Positions 22,746 to 35,495 of a DNA stretch of 64,000 nt are shown here, in pieces (position 1 is the stretch's first letter; each line of letters starts with the position of its first letter). The DNA comes from Larimichthys crocea (taxonomy: Eukaryota > Chordata > Actinopteri > Sciaenidae). The stretch spans positions 17,375,742 through 17,439,741 of the forward strand of contig NC_040027.1 in the NCBI RefSeq assembly GCF_000972845.2, in the 5' to 3' direction. The notes beneath the pieces were generated by a model. It saw only the letters and a list, made by a program, of their open reading frames with translations. It did no database searches and was not told where the DNA came from. The position numbers and the translations under genes were made by a program.

Positions 22746-25700
22746 CAATTTTCCATCTTTAACACAACAGACAGTCAGCAAGCGCTTAAAAAGTATTGAA
22801 GGTCAATATCAATCCGTATTAAAGAGCCATATGAAAAACAGGAACCCTCCATACTGCAGCTGCCACTTTGGCCACCACACCGTCCTACAGTCCAGCCTGA
22901 AGCCTGCAGCTCAGCTCCAGAGAGCTTTTATCCGGGGAGTGCAGGATGCCAAATGTTCCTCTCAGCCTGCCCTGGCGACCTGCACGTTATTGACCAATCA
23001 GCTGTGATTATGTTACTTACTACCCAATCAGGCATACTCATATTAGTTAATTAGACCAATCCCACTCCTTCAGGGCAGCAGGGGCCACCAGGTCCCACTC
23101 CAAATGGACCCTTAATTACTGCACTGGAATTAAGTACCTGCTAAGTCGGTCCACATTAAGGACTTCTCCTTCTTCAAGATATTGATTTCATGGACAGCGT
23201 ATAAATAAAAAAAAAAAGAAGAAGAAGAAAAGAAACCGCTGAAGTCATGAGAGGAAATTCTTGCTGCCATTTAAAGGTGCAAATAAACTGTTACACGCAT
23301 TCTTTGTGCTGATGTTAGGAGCAGCTGTGACACTTGATATGACAGACTGCGAAATGGAGCAGAAAATATTAGCTGATCGCCCGTAACTGTCGCTCACTAG
23401 CACCCTGTCACATGTTGTCATTTTTCATTGAACAACAAGATGTTTGATTTTCATGGTTTAGTGTTATTATCTCCAAAATACAGTTATTACAGAACACTGT
23501 TGATCTACACTTTCCCTTATGTTCTTTTTTTAAATTTTTTTTATTCGAGGGCATCAAGGAAAACAAGACCTCCTGCACATGATACCCAGCAGAAGAACTA
23601 CAATAGAAATGTGATATTAAAGTATTTAAAGATTAAAAGACAGAGACGGTGCCCTGAGGCGCTCTGCGAGCGCTGGGATCCCCGCTAGACAACTAGGGCA
23701 CTGAAGGAACAGAGAGGGACTGTGCAAAGATGGTGGTGAACACATATGTGTCTTGTGCTGCCCTCCTGCCACTTGACAATAAAGCCAGTGTACATTATCA
23801 TATCTATCGGTTTGGTGTTAAAGAGATTGCTGCTCTGTCAAGACACGAGCCGCGATGAAAAAGGCGCGACCGTCACAAATCCAATCAGCTCGCAGGGAAA
23901 TGAAACGGGACGCAGGTTACAGTTTGTTACAGAGAAAGACAACCAGGTACAGACGCAGGGGTAAGGGAAAGGTGATCTAACATCTCGCGGCCTGTGACGT
24001 CTGAAATATATTGCGGTTTGAACAGCTGACCTGCATCTGACTGAGCCACGTGGGGGAAATCTCATTTTGTGTGTCTCCGCGTAATCTGAAGGAGGATCAC
24101 TGATGGACAAGAAGACTAAACCAAGACTTTCATTATTCTGATTTTATTTTACACATAGGATTCAAGCTAGAATGGGAAGAAAAGTAGCTGAAAGGAGCCA
24201 TTAGGTATGGAAAGGTGTTAGATTAGCGAGCATTATTACTCTAATATTGTGCTAATGAAAGGCAGATCTTGTGTGTTCAAAGGGGGGGAAAAACCTTCCC
24301 ATCTACTGTACCATCTCATGTATCACTGGGACTGAATCCAGGCACAGTCTGGATGGGACCATTGTTAGCTCTGATTTGACAATCCCACCCACATTCAAAA
24401 GGGAAAGCCCATGTCATAGTTGTTGTCGCTTCCTTTTTAGAGACACTAATCTTTAGAAATTATCTGGGAAGTCAACATTCGCGGTTAATTAGCGCCAGCA
24501 GTCTACAAGAAATCTTGTAATAGTAAATTTTCTATCCAATTATCTAATCATTTCAATCTAATCATCTCATCATGGGAAAGCGCTTTATGGTATTATGGGG
24601 TAGTAGAGCCACACAACTCTCTATGAAGGAAAACTTTAACTGCTCTTACTTTGAAGAGTCACAGGAGAGATTCAAATTGCAGCTTTGAGTCATGCAAACT
24701 CTTCTTTTTTTTAATTCATTCAAATGAGAAACAAGGCTATAAAAATATGAGCTGGCACTGTCAGAACACACACAGACACACACACACAATCACAAACACA
24801 CTTTGTATCCAGAACAGAGGAGGAAGGGATTAGCGTCCAGCCGTCCAGAAGAAGACAATTACTAAAATGAAATGCCATCACGATAATTATTTGCAATTAA
24901 CTGTGGTCTGACAAAGCCGTGGTTACAATGTGCTTTTCCATTATAATAAGAAGAGTAAACAAAGACACCGAAAGACAGACACACGAGCTGCTTATGGCAG
25001 GTCTACATGATAATCCTGTGTGCGTCTTTAGCCAGTGAGTCAGAAGAGAGAGAAATATACATAGAAATGAAGACAGAGATGGAGACAGATGGCGATAAGG
25101 AGGCAGACAGAGCATGAGTGAAAGAAACAGAGAGTCCAAAAAAATAAAGTTACAGAGAGCCAACCATGCTGTCTCCTCCTCTTATCAGAACAGGCTCTTC
25201 TTAATGGGACAAAATGCTGCAATCAAAGGGCAGAGGCGGGGAAACACAACCCTTCCAGTTGTCTTTATTACCTTGACTCAAGTACCAGCTATTCTCCTGG
25301 CAGCAACGCTGCATTCAGCAAGCAGGAGGAAACAACAGCATCACCGTGCCATGTAAATCAGGAACACTCCCTTTGGACTGTGGCTAATAATTACAGAAAC
25401 TGTCATCGCAAGAAGAGTGACGGCTGCAGAGGAATCAGCACTAACATAAAGTCGCGTGTGCGGTGATAGGCGGTCACAAATACAGCTGGAGGACGTACCT
25501 GCGCACAGATTTGAGAGACCTTCTAGACAAGAAGAAAAAGTCATGGTCCATTTCAGCAACCATCTCCTCCGGTCTCAAAACTGTGCCGCATAGGTCATAT
25601 AAAATTGCACGGCGGGACACAGCTGATACGTTAGCGTCTTCTATTTTGGACTCTCTGAATCTCTCTTACTTCAAATGTCAGAGATGTCAAGAGAGTTTCC

Positions 25701-28700
25701 AAGTGCGACGATGCTAGTTCGCTTGTCAAACTACGAACAAAAGCTCCGTGCAGGTTTACTATGCAGCCACTGATTGCAACAGCTGCGTAAAAAAAAAAGA
25801 AATTCTGCTGTTATTAATGGAGATTTTAACAAACCTTAGTTCTTTGTGAAGTGAAAAGTTCAGATGAGACTGATACAGTTTCACATTTCACCAATTCCAG
25901 ATTTCAGATATCTATATTTCTCCTGGAGTTGGATTAGATTTTAGAATAATGTTGTTGCATTATTCCAAAATAGTTACTCTGCATCACTTGCCTTGTAGGG
26001 CACACCAGCTAAATAACCTTAATTAGCCTTTTTTTTTTGTTGTTATATATTTGTAGCAGTTTGTTAACAAGTGGAGCCACATACAAGCAGCATGTCGCTC
26101 ATTTTAAATTAACTGCATTCGTCTTAATATTGGATTTTATTTAGATGCTCCATCGCCGAGGCTGACGTGAATGTTTTCTTTCTGATTTAGAAGAAGGATA
26201 CAAGGAAACAAGGAGAGGAGGAAGAGATGAAAACTGTCTGATACCTGTGTTTATAAAGTGAAGTCCAGACATTTAGGAGCAGAGGGCGTCTGTACTCTCA
26301 CTGTTTTCACTGCCCCTCACAAACAAGAATTTCAGCCACAGGCTATCACACAGAGTACATAGACTACATACTGTTGTTGTGCTGAGGTTTGTATGCGTGG
26401 GGATGTTTTGTGTATTGAGGTGTGTGTATGTGTATGTGTGTGTGTGTGGGGGGGTGTATTCCAGTGAAAACTGGTTAAAGCAATCGATTTGGGGATAAGG
26501 AGGAGACAACTAGCAGCAGCCAATAGAGAAGGAGCTAATGACACAATCAACACCTGCAGCCCTCGCTGAGCCTTTTCTTTATCCTTCCACCCATAACAAC
26601 AGATGTGGATGAGTGACCCCCACCACCAGCTTCCCTCTTCCTCCCCCGACACCCCCACCCTCCCCCCTCTTACAGCCCTGGTCTCATTCTGAAGCCCCCA
26701 CAAACACCACCACTAAAACGCCGTCCTACAGGAAACAGCCACAGAGGCAGAGGCAGGAGGGAAGAAAACCCCAGTGAGGTGCTGAGGAGGGGACATCGGG
26801 GGTGGGGCTGGTGTGGCGGCGGGGTCAGAGTCTTAGATTTGGCTGTTTAACACAAAAGAGGCTGGAATGCAAAGAGTTAATCCGTTCGGGGGTCTCTCTT
26901 CCGCAAACAAAGGGACAGGCCTCCAGACAAAGGTTGAGGGAGGGGGAACGAAGGGTGAGGGATGAGGGAGGTTGGTGGCTTTCCTACCATCTGGAGCTTT
27001 TGTTTTGGGGGAGGCTGGAGGTTGAAGGGGAGGGTGTGGGGGGATGGACACAGGACTCCTCCCACTGCCAGCCGACCCCCGGACCCCACCCCCAGTGAGT
27101 CTCAATGTCCACGTGCTGCGTGGTCCAGACAGACGCCCCTCAGCTAGGTCATACTACACTGGAGCTCTGCCCTGCTCAGCCTGGCTAATTATCAGCCTAC
27201 TCTCCAACTGCTCTCTGGCACACACACACACACACACACAGACACTAACACACTAACACACACTAGGTCATCTCCCACACTGTGCTGAAATATATCAATA
27301 CAGTCAGAACACAAACTACGAGCGCTCAGTTTCCCTTTCTATTCCCAGTCTCACACACACACTGGGCCAGTCTCCCTGAACCCTCTTATTGGTTCGGGCA
27401 GAGGCTAGAGCAAACTTAAGCTGCGCTGTATGTTTGTGTATGTCATTCTGTCAGTATTACTGGTAGCTGTCCAATTGAGAGCTGTCAGGTTGAGAGAAGC
27501 CAGGCTCTTTAAGGACCATTATGAACCGTGTCAACAGGCTGCACAATTACAACACACACTGGGGCCAGAGAGGATGAATGAATCAAGCTGCATGTCCGGG
27601 TTTATTACACAGGGCCGTCCGAGGGGCTTTGGGGATGAGCAGGATAGCGTGAATGACAAACAAAGCGAGCCCTGTCAAACCTCTTATCCTGGCTCTCTTT
27701 GCCTCTCGTGCTGCCTTGCTGAGGATTCAGCCTCTCAACCCCTCTGCCTGTTTGCCTGCTTGATTCTTTGTCTGCTTCCTTTCCAGCTTCCCCCCCTTCA
27801 CTTCATGTCTGCTCCCCTCTTTCCCTTAAAGCTGGATCTCTCCAGTTCTTGGCCTCACAACTGGAAAAGGGGGAATCCTACATTTGGGTGTTCCCACTCC
27901 CTTTAATTCAGACATGGAGAAAAACAGTGTACGTGTCAGGCACTAAGCCCACTGACCCTGTTCTTCCAGCCAGATAGAAAACACGGTCCTCTATTTATCT
28001 AGCATTAAGAGATCTTACAATTTTGTTTTAAAGGCCGGGGAACAACCCACGTCAGAGGCGTTTTCTGTTAAATGGAGCATCAGGTTAAAAAAAAGTCTCA
28101 AAATCTTGACGATGGTAGCGGAGGTTTAGAGCGGGAGAGTTGGCAGTGCAATAGTGGCCGAGGTGAAAGAGACAGGTGCGTGCCAGCTTTTCTAAAAAGA
28201 ACAGGAAGTTAGTTATTATCGTTTGGGCCGCTGATTTGAACCGACTCACCAACACAGTTAGCGGTTGCAGGAGCAGCAGACACTATGACATGCAGATCAC
28301 AGAGGCAGTTAAGTTTAAGTTTAAGTTTTAAAAGCCTGCAATTTGCGTCATAGATGGCACTCGATCTTAGAGTCATACTTGGATAAACATACAGGCATGA
28401 TACACATATTTGTAGATTCAGCGTGACTTATACGTTAAGAGAAGTTCATAAATCCACATAGAAATCAAAGTTTTTAAGTTTCTTTTAGTGTTAAAGTAAT
28501 CCAGTGATAGTTGTTTGTACATCCATGGTTACATTGCAAACAAAATCTGTTTTTTTGCTGCCAAATTGCCAAAATCTTAACAAACATGTGACTCCAAATA
28601 GGGGCTCAAATTGTAGCCCACAGTGTATCTCGCCAAATTCATGGCAACGTTACACTTTCTGTTTACATCCCCCAAAGCATTGTGGAAAAAGTAGTTGCAA

Positions 28701-29051
28701 AAACTTTAGCGTTGGATTCTTTGAGAGAGGGACGCTCAGATTTGACTTTGATTGGAGTGCATACTTTGATGTGAGGTTAAAAAACACACACAAAAAAAAC
28801 AGTTCAGTTTAAATAAAAGAGCAAGAAAAGTTAGCTCACTTGTCAATCAGAGGCAGCAGAAGTACAGCACTTAAACATGTGTGAGATGATGCACTTAGCA
28901 TTCCCTGCAATTACTGTCCCTCTCCACCCCTGCACATTCTTTCAGACCATCAAGGGTACTTCTACGGTATGAATGTGAGCTGTTAAAAAAATATGAGCGT
29001 GTGTGTGGTCAAGACAGACAAAGAGTGAGAGAGAGAGAAACGTATACATAC

Positions 29052-29113
29052 CACCACCATGAGTGTAAAAATCCTGGAGGTTCCCCAAGTGTGATGTTCT
29101 TCTCCCATCGGAT
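29052..29113 (-). CDS. ssbp4: SSBP family gene (probable ssbp4), exon 3: LUFS domain
   Basis: The 62-nt exon encodes residues 44-63, reading [20 protein letters not shown], plus the first two bases of Cys64. This segment is essentially identical in vertebrate SSBP2, SSBP3 and SSBP4 and follows directly on the LisH helices. The acceptor is TCTTCCTCTCAG behind a long CT tract, and the donor is GTATGT (29046-29051). It begins in phase 0 and ends in phase 2. Because it is so conserved it cannot separate the paralogues. It was too short to stand out as an open frame and was found by reading the minus strand for the block expected between exons 2 and 4. Confidence 0.95.
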
Positions 29114-29779
29114 CTGAGAGGAAGAGAGAAGCGGAACAGAAGAAGGAGAAGACAGAGGAGGGAAATGAAAAATTAGACACCGCAGAATGTTTTATGCATA
29201 ATGTAATCATTTTGCTCAACTGTCCTTCCAATTTTAAAGGCAGGCCGAGCGATTGTCAGACAGAAAAATAGGCCAATGGGCAGCGCGCTGAAGTGCAGTA
29301 CAGTGCAGTGAGGAGTTTGTGGATAAGAAACTGTGACTGTCTTGAAGCAGTGGCCCTTTCCACTGCCCTCGCAAACCAGCAGAGCTCCTGCCTGTATCTG
29401 GACACCGAGATAAGATCCAACGAGAGATATCAGACCTGCTGCCTGCTTCAACACACTCCTACTGACGTGACTCTGCGCACACAAACACACACACACACAT
29501 GATTCACACACGGAGTCTTCAGCATGACAGCAGGTAGATTTGTCTGTTTTGTTCTATATATATACATACACGGAAAAATAGATCCAAGCTTCAGATTTCT
29601 ACTGAAGTGTCTATTCTATAGATTTCCCCTGTGCAGTTTATAGTGATGTGATGTGCCGTATGTGGGCTGGGCCTGTTGATTTAATGCCGCTAAAGAGCTG
29701 AGTGCTGCACTGTGCAGGAGAGCATAGAGTGGCAAAGTCCTCTCGGGGACAGTGTATTGTGTGTATATTATAAATGGGA

Positions 29780-29900
29780 GTGTGTGTGTGTGTGTGTGTG
29801 TTTCTCACTGAAGAGGAACAGAGGCTAATTGAGGCAGGAGAGTCCAGGTGATAGCGCTCTCATTAGATGGCACTGAGCAGGTGTGTGTGTGTGTGTGTGT
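29780..29900. repeat. Two (TG)n microsatellites
   Basis: (GT)11 at 29780-29801 and (GT)10 at 29880-29900, both in ssbp4 intron 2. Confidence 0.9.
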
Positions 29901-30164
29901 CCACCTTCGAGGATTGAAGTCCCTTATCTATTGAAACATTTCTGTGTGTTTTTCTGTGTGCGCGTGAGAAAGAGAAAGTGTTGCAAAGAAAACCTCTTTA
30001 CAGTTTAAAGAACACACAAAGAAACACAAATAAAAGAAAACAGTCGAATAAAGAACAGTGTTTAATTTAGGTTTAAAATTATATTTTGCGGTTCAGACGT
30101 TTTTAAAGATATTGGCTTTTGTCCTAATGTGTTTTTAGTGTCAGCGAAATTATTTCCACTGAAG

Positions 30165-30515
30165 AGCTGAGTCAAGTAATCAATTAGTGCATTGACAGAA
30201 AGTTAATCTTCAATTATTTCGATACTTGATTTATCATTTTAAAGGTAAGATTACCAAATATTAAAAGGGTTTCAGCATCTCAAATGTGATGATTTGATGC
30301 TTTCCTTTGTCATTTATTTTAATAAATTTGGTTTAGACTGTTAGTGTAATAAGAATTAAATGAAACAAATTACTTAAACACCTCTCACTGGGTTGTGGGA
30401 AATGATAATGGGCATTTTTAAACTATTTTCTGATCAATTATAGACAAGATTAATTTGATTAAGACTAATTGCTGCATTAATTAATAGTTTAAATAATTGT
30501 TAGCTGCAGCTGTAC
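30165..30515 (-). mobile_element. TAATCGATTA-type dispersed repeat, minus orientation
   Basis: It contains CATCTCAAATGTGATGATTT, GGGAAATGATAATGGGCATT, AACTATTTTCTGATCAATTA and TAATTGTTAGCTGCAGCTGT. These are the diagnostic blocks of the family, read on the reverse strand. It lies in intron 2, in the same orientation as ssbp4. Confidence 0.75.
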
Positions 30516-31937
30516 TCACTTTTTTAAGACGAGAGCTTTCAACAGAATTTCTTCTTTCTGAACTTCAGTTTACAAAATCAAGAATCAGCTTCCACACTCA
30601 GCTCTGTTGAGTTGTGATTTACATTTGCAGTGCATCTCTTTCAACCCTTATGTGTGTCCTTAGACGTATTTCTCTTCAATTGCAGTGAGTGCTTGCTTTC
30701 TTGGATAGGATGTATACGTTGCCAAATGATGAACATATTATCTTCATTTGCTTGCAAGCAGGGGAACAAGAGGGAGACAAGAAGGCACTAAACAATGAGT
30801 AACGGAAGAAAAAAGGCGGCTGATTAAAGGATGGAAGAAAGAAAAGCATCAATACATCAAAGCGAGAAGAAAGTGATCAGTTTTTGTGCGCCTCAAGAAA
30901 GATCTGGAGAGCGCTGGATGAGTAACATGGTAATTAAACACTGAGTGATGAAGATGAGTATAGCAAATTATGCCTGTTTGCAAGCTTTCTTCAAATACTC
31001 CACACTTTGAAGCCCACTGCTAGAAATGCATGAAGGGGGAAAAGGTGAAAGGTCAAGCTGCAGTTACTGTAAATCTAATCCAAATGCACAGACAGACCAT
31101 ATAAAACAACTAAATACAAGCGATGCTGTGCTTTAAATAAACAAAATCATTAAGCAGTTTACTCTCGCAGGTGCAACATTTGATACGTCTAGCGTCAAAT
31201 TGACTTAGCAGACTTAGCATGCATGCCTTGTGGACATGGATTGTTTGTGTGTGTCTGTATCTATGCCGTTTTAATCCTAGTCTGTGTAGATGCTGTTTTA
31301 ATTCCTGTTTGAGGCCGTGTAAGTGTGTGTGGGTCTGTGTGTGTGTGTCTGCCTCCGATGCCCTGCGACCCAGAACTTCACCCCTTTTCCAGCAGCTCAC
31401 CAATAACACTCAATCTCTCAGAGAAGATTCACCCACGAGGGCTCCGAAATGAGCAAGGCTCTCCGCAGCCCCACCACTTAATCTCACTGTGCTGTTCCCC
31501 CATCTTTGCTTCATATTTTAGATGTCTTCTCGTGGGTGTTGGCAGCTGGGCCAGCCTCCAACAGCCCTGCCTGCCCTGCTGCCCTGCCTGCCTGCACACT
31601 ATAAGCAAAGGCAACCAATTTCTGTATGATTGTGTCCGATTGATAAATCCACGTTTCAGTGACGCTGATCTGACTTTTTTTTTTTTGAAGCATTTTTCTC
31701 TTTTCATTTTATTTTTCTTCATAAATCCAAGACCTTTTCAACACAACTGGAAGACACATAACTTTTTGTAAGAATGAGGACATTATCATCTGATATTGAT
31801 AGTGAAAGAGTTTTACAGCTTGTTTTATTGCCCTGACCGAGTAAAATAAATGGTTGCAGTTGAGAGCAGTCATAGTCAAGCCTCACAGATGCTCTATCAA
31901 CAGCACTCTAAAGGTCTGGCCTATTAAATTAATAATT

Positions 31938-32340
31938 TGACTTTTTAGAAAATGTGCTTTCTTGCTGAGAGTTAGATTAGAAAATTTATAACATTTATAA
32001 CTTTGAATTAAAGCTACAGCCAGTATCCAGGTAGCTTAACTTATCATACAGACTAGAAACAGGTGAAAGTGTGCACTGGTAATCTTAAAATGTCAGGAAG
32101 TTAGTGTGCCCAGACAAAGAAATAGTTCAGGACTTCACCCCTGTAAAAACCACAACTTCTCCATTTAACACTTCAGTTTTTGTAAGCAGACAGATATAAA
32201 TGTTTCAAAATTGAGCTTTAGTTTGTATGCTAAGCTTACCTAACCGGGCCATAAAAGACAGAAAAGAGGTAGAGATCTTCTCATCTAACTTTGGGCAAGA
32301 AACCAAATAGTTCCCCAAAATGTCAAACTGCTCATTTAAT
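31938..32340. mobile_element. Fold-back copy of a common teleost dispersed repeat
   Basis: 31938-32105 holds the element in minus orientation (TTTCTTGCTGAGAGTTAGAT, AAAGCTACAGCCAGTATCC, AGACTAGAAACAGG). 32112-32340 holds it in plus orientation (AAGAAATAGTTCAGGACTTC, TGTAAAAACCACAACTTCT, CTTCTCATCTAACTTTGGGC, CCCAAAATGTCAAACTG). The two arms face each other within intron 2. Confidence 0.75.
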
Positions 32341-33113
32341 CCCGAGCGGTTGAGCAGGTGCAACAGTATCTCTGTAACTGTACACATAGGGGGTCACATA
32401 ATAAAATGACAGATAAATAATGTCAGTATTAAAGTTGAATGATATAGATAAGACTGTATTTTCCTTGGCATGAAAGTTGGGGAGTGTATTAAGTGAATAA
32501 AGCCAGTGGGCAGGAGAGGTGTTGTACAGGAGACGGCCTGGACACGAGACCATTAGCAGGAAGGATGTCCATTAAGGAAGAGGATGCAACACATTAGAGA
32601 CCTTACCTCTTCAACAGCTCAGGGGCCTAATATGAGACTAATAAGTCCAGCAGACCTGGGAAAAATGGTTATGTTTGGAATTGTTTCAAATATTAAAAGT
32701 ACACCTGATTTAACTCAGCGGGGACTCACTTCACTTTTTAAATGTCATAGAAAGCAAGCAGCAACACATGCTTACAATATGTCAAACTGCCCTAATTATG
32801 CAGTGTTTATGTTGCAAATTAGAGCTAATAATGAAAAGGCAGGTAATCATATGAAGTTCCCCAAATGATGCCGTGTTTACATTGTCCCAAATTAACAAAC
32901 AGTCAAAAAAACATTGCTGTTGTTCTGCAAGTCTTGGCTCATTGATGCGTTGATACTGTCACAGTTTTGAAGTCCAGAGCTTATGTGTGAAAATCTAACA
33001 GCTGTTTGAACCCAGAACAACGTATAATGTGATTTCCATCCCTGGTCATACAATAGAGGGGGAATCACACTCAGCCTTTAGGCACAGGAAGTTGAACTGA
33101 AAGAACATCTTAC

Positions 33114-33186
33114 CTCTGACAGGAAGGTCTGTGCTGATTTCTGTGCGCCGACATGCAGCAAATACTCATACACATATAAAGCTAAC
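33114..33186 (-). CDS. ssbp4: SSBP family gene (probable ssbp4), exon 2: LisH core of the LUFS domain
   Basis: The 73-nt exon completes Lys19 and encodes residues 20-43, including [19 protein letters not shown] and ending TFLSE. This is the near-invariant LisH helix pair of SSBP2/3/4, which mediates dimerisation and is part of the LDB-binding LUFS domain. The acceptor is a strong pyrimidine tract ending TCTGTCTTCCAG, and the donor is GTAAGA (33108-33113). The exon starts in phase 2 and ends in phase 0, as exons 1 and 3 require. No stop or frameshift interrupts it. The 10.6 kb intron 1 separates it from exon 1. Confidence 0.96.
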
Positions 33187-34478
33187 CTGGAAGACAGAGA
33201 CAGTGAGACAAAGAGAAAGAAGTCAGTGTTGAGTATCACATCATTTACACTCCATTTGCTCCTCATTTCACTCTCAAAAACAACAATCAACAGAAAAACA
33301 TGATTTCAAAATTAAAAAACAAGCACATGCTCAATTTTTTTTATCCCTAAATGTGTCACACTTGTTTCATTCCAAGTAGCCCATCAACTTAAATCCGACA
33401 AATGTGCACAATTGGCAGAAAATCACGACTGTGTCGTTTTAGATAGAGCTTGGGTAAACATGATTTTACAGTATGATCACAGATCATATACACTGTGGAG
33501 GGGGTTGTAAATGTGTGATGTAAAGCTCTGCAGCTCTGAGCTAAAGCGCCTCTGTGGCACTCAGCCATATCCCTGTGGTTTTAGGAACTCTGCTGTTCAG
33601 GCGTAGAGGCTGAAAACAAAACAGTGTAGACACTGAGAGAAACATGGACAGCGGAGGTGAATTATATACTCTGACGTGGCTGAAGTTGGACTCAGATGTT
33701 CCCGTGCTGCTTGTTGACACACGCACATGTTGATGTCTATCTACAAATCAGATTCAAGGGTGGTGAAAATGGCTGAACAATATACTATAATTATTATTCA
33801 ATGATTAAAGGTTCATAAACAAACTTTTAGTGACTAATCAAGTCGGTACAGTAACTTGTAACATAACCGCCAGACACAGAGCAACATGAGCATCCTGCTG
33901 GAGTTTAATCTTCCATCCTGACAAGTATTAAGTCCAATATTCACGTTTTAACTCAGGCTTGGTCCATTAAACCCAAATATGGTTCAAATATACGAGTGAC
34001 AGTCAAAGAAAGTCAGGTGTCGACTCACAGTGGGGTTTGGTTCTGCAAACATCACAAGGAGGATTTGATTTAGCATTTAAAAAATATGCCTTTATCAAGC
34101 TTCTTTTAGTGGTACACAGTCCACTGTGTATCTCGACATATTTACACATCCCTCCTGACCTTCGCTAAACACTGCAAAGCCTTTATTAAACACACATAGT
34201 AATGCTCGAAACTGTAGTTGAAAGGATTAATATGGCGACTGCGCTCTACTTGCAAGCTGATTATTTTAGTCATGGGGAGAGCAAAATATCAGAGCTGGTT
34301 GGTTCGTCGATACGCACTTGTCTGACCAAATTCTGAATGGTTGGACAATCTCTGGAGTTGCGTTCGTAAGGAGAAAAGTGATGCTTAATCGATTATTTGT
34401 ATGTATGCAGCCCTGATGTATTTTATTTTTGAGTGATAGGCTATATTGTGTTAGAAACATTGATTATTAATAAAGACA

Positions 34479-34656
34479 AGGAGACCATGTGGCTCAGCGG
34501 GTTGCCACCTAATCAGCAGATCGGTAGTTCGATCCTTGGCTCCGAGTTCCTTAGTTCCTTCATTGCCAGTGTGTGTATGAATGAGTGAATGTGACGTGTA
34601 GTGTAAAAGTGTCTCGAGTGGTCGTAAGACGTTATAGAAGTCCATTTACCATTTAT
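34479..34656 (+). mobile_element. tRNA-derived SINE (teleost ROn1/AFC-like)
   Basis: The element starts with a tRNA-like head. The RNA polymerase III box A TGGCTCAGCGGG (34490-34501) fits TRGCNNAGYNGG exactly, and a box B-like AGTTCGATCC lies at 34526-34535. The body GTGTGTATGAATGAGTGAAT, the GTGTAAAAGTGTCTCGAGTG block and the 3' end GTCCATTTACCATTTA match my memory of a widespread teleost SINE family. It sits in ssbp4 intron 1, antisense to the gene. Clear target-site duplications are not visible. Confidence 0.8.
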
Positions 34657-35089
34657 TTACTGAAGTGAATTTACTCGGCTCCAAACTAATTGACACCATG
34701 TTAAAGAACAAATTGTTACATCGGCTTGCAGCCTCAGAGGACAGAACGGTGTGAACGTTGAGCCTCATTTGATGCTAACTAAATTATTGGAGTAGCAGGC
34801 TGGATGCCACTAACAGTTTTTTCATGCAGCATTTCGTGGAGCAGCAGCGGCTAGTTATCTTTTCTTGTTCCACCGAAGCCCGCTCTGTGATCCTCACGTA
34901 CAGTATGTGGGTGTGTGTTACTGCTGTATATAAATTTACTTAGACATAGACATGCCCACATTTACAATATGTGTGAAAAAGAAATGCAGGAATATGGACG
35001 CTTGGCAATGTTCGTATATGTGATTAGCACCCAGCAGCTACCAGGTGGAGTTTACTCAATTTAGTTACAGATAACCAATCTATTCGTAA

Positions 35090-35495
35090 GAGTAGCAGCT
35101 GACCGAGATTTTCTTGGACTACAGCTCTACAAAAATCTACAGACAACTGTTTTGGGATCAGAAAGTCTGCCTAGCAACAAGATAACAAGACTCCATGAAG
35201 TCACTGCTCCCAGCAAAGAAATAGTCCAACACGTAACGCCTCATAAAACCAGAATATGAATCATAATGTGTCATTTTTTTACATAAATTAAACAAAATGT
35301 GTTAAAGGGAGTTTGCTATGTGCATGTCTTTACATTTAGAAAGATCCAGGCTCCCTGTTTCTAGAGTTTGTACTAAGCTAAACTAACTGTTACCTCGGTA
35401 AAATATTTACATACAAATATGAGAACGGTATAGATCTACTTATCTACCTCTCAGGAAGCAAATAAGTGTATTTCCCAAATGTTGAACATTAACTC
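35090..35495 (+). mobile_element. Common teleost dispersed repeat (AGAAATAGTCC family), plus orientation
   Basis: Ordered blocks are TCTTGGACTACAGCTC, GATCAGAAAGTCTGCC, AACAAGACTCCATGAAGTCA, AAAGAAATAGTCCAACACGT and CTCCCTGTTTCTAGAG, ending with TGTATTTCCCAAATGTTGAA. It is the same family as 31938-32340 but longer at its 5' side. Confidence 0.75.

Larger units (their letters stand above)
21517..29051 (-). other. ssbp4: ssbp4 intron 3 (7.5 kb)
   Basis: The intron is bounded by the exon 3 donor GTATGT and the exon 4 acceptor CAG. It contains a dispersed repeat at 22180-22525, another family fragment with an internal 43-bp duplication at 22530-22745, and a TTAATTA-containing unique stretch near 22980-23160. 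A G-rich island lies at 26780-27050, and short CA tracts at 24.77, 26.42 and 27.22 kb. 27430-27906 is a stop-free plus-strand stretch without codon evidence. The remaining blocks (23.2-26.2 kb and 28-29 kb) show nothing I can name. Confidence 0.85.
29114..33113 (-). other. ssbp4: ssbp4 intron 2 (4.0 kb)
   Basis: The intron carries (TG)n tracts at 29780-29801 and 29880-29900, a minus-oriented TAAT-type dispersed repeat at 30165-30515, and a fold-back repeat at 31938-32340. A unique, conserved-looking AT-rich segment lies at 32580-32880. The 30.5-31.9 kb interval has one short TG tract and otherwise nothing recognisable. Confidence 0.85.

Noticed and set aside
34490..34535. tRNA-like A and B boxes
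   Set aside because: There is no complete cloverleaf and the downstream sequence is a SINE body. Annotated as a SINE, not a tRNA gene.
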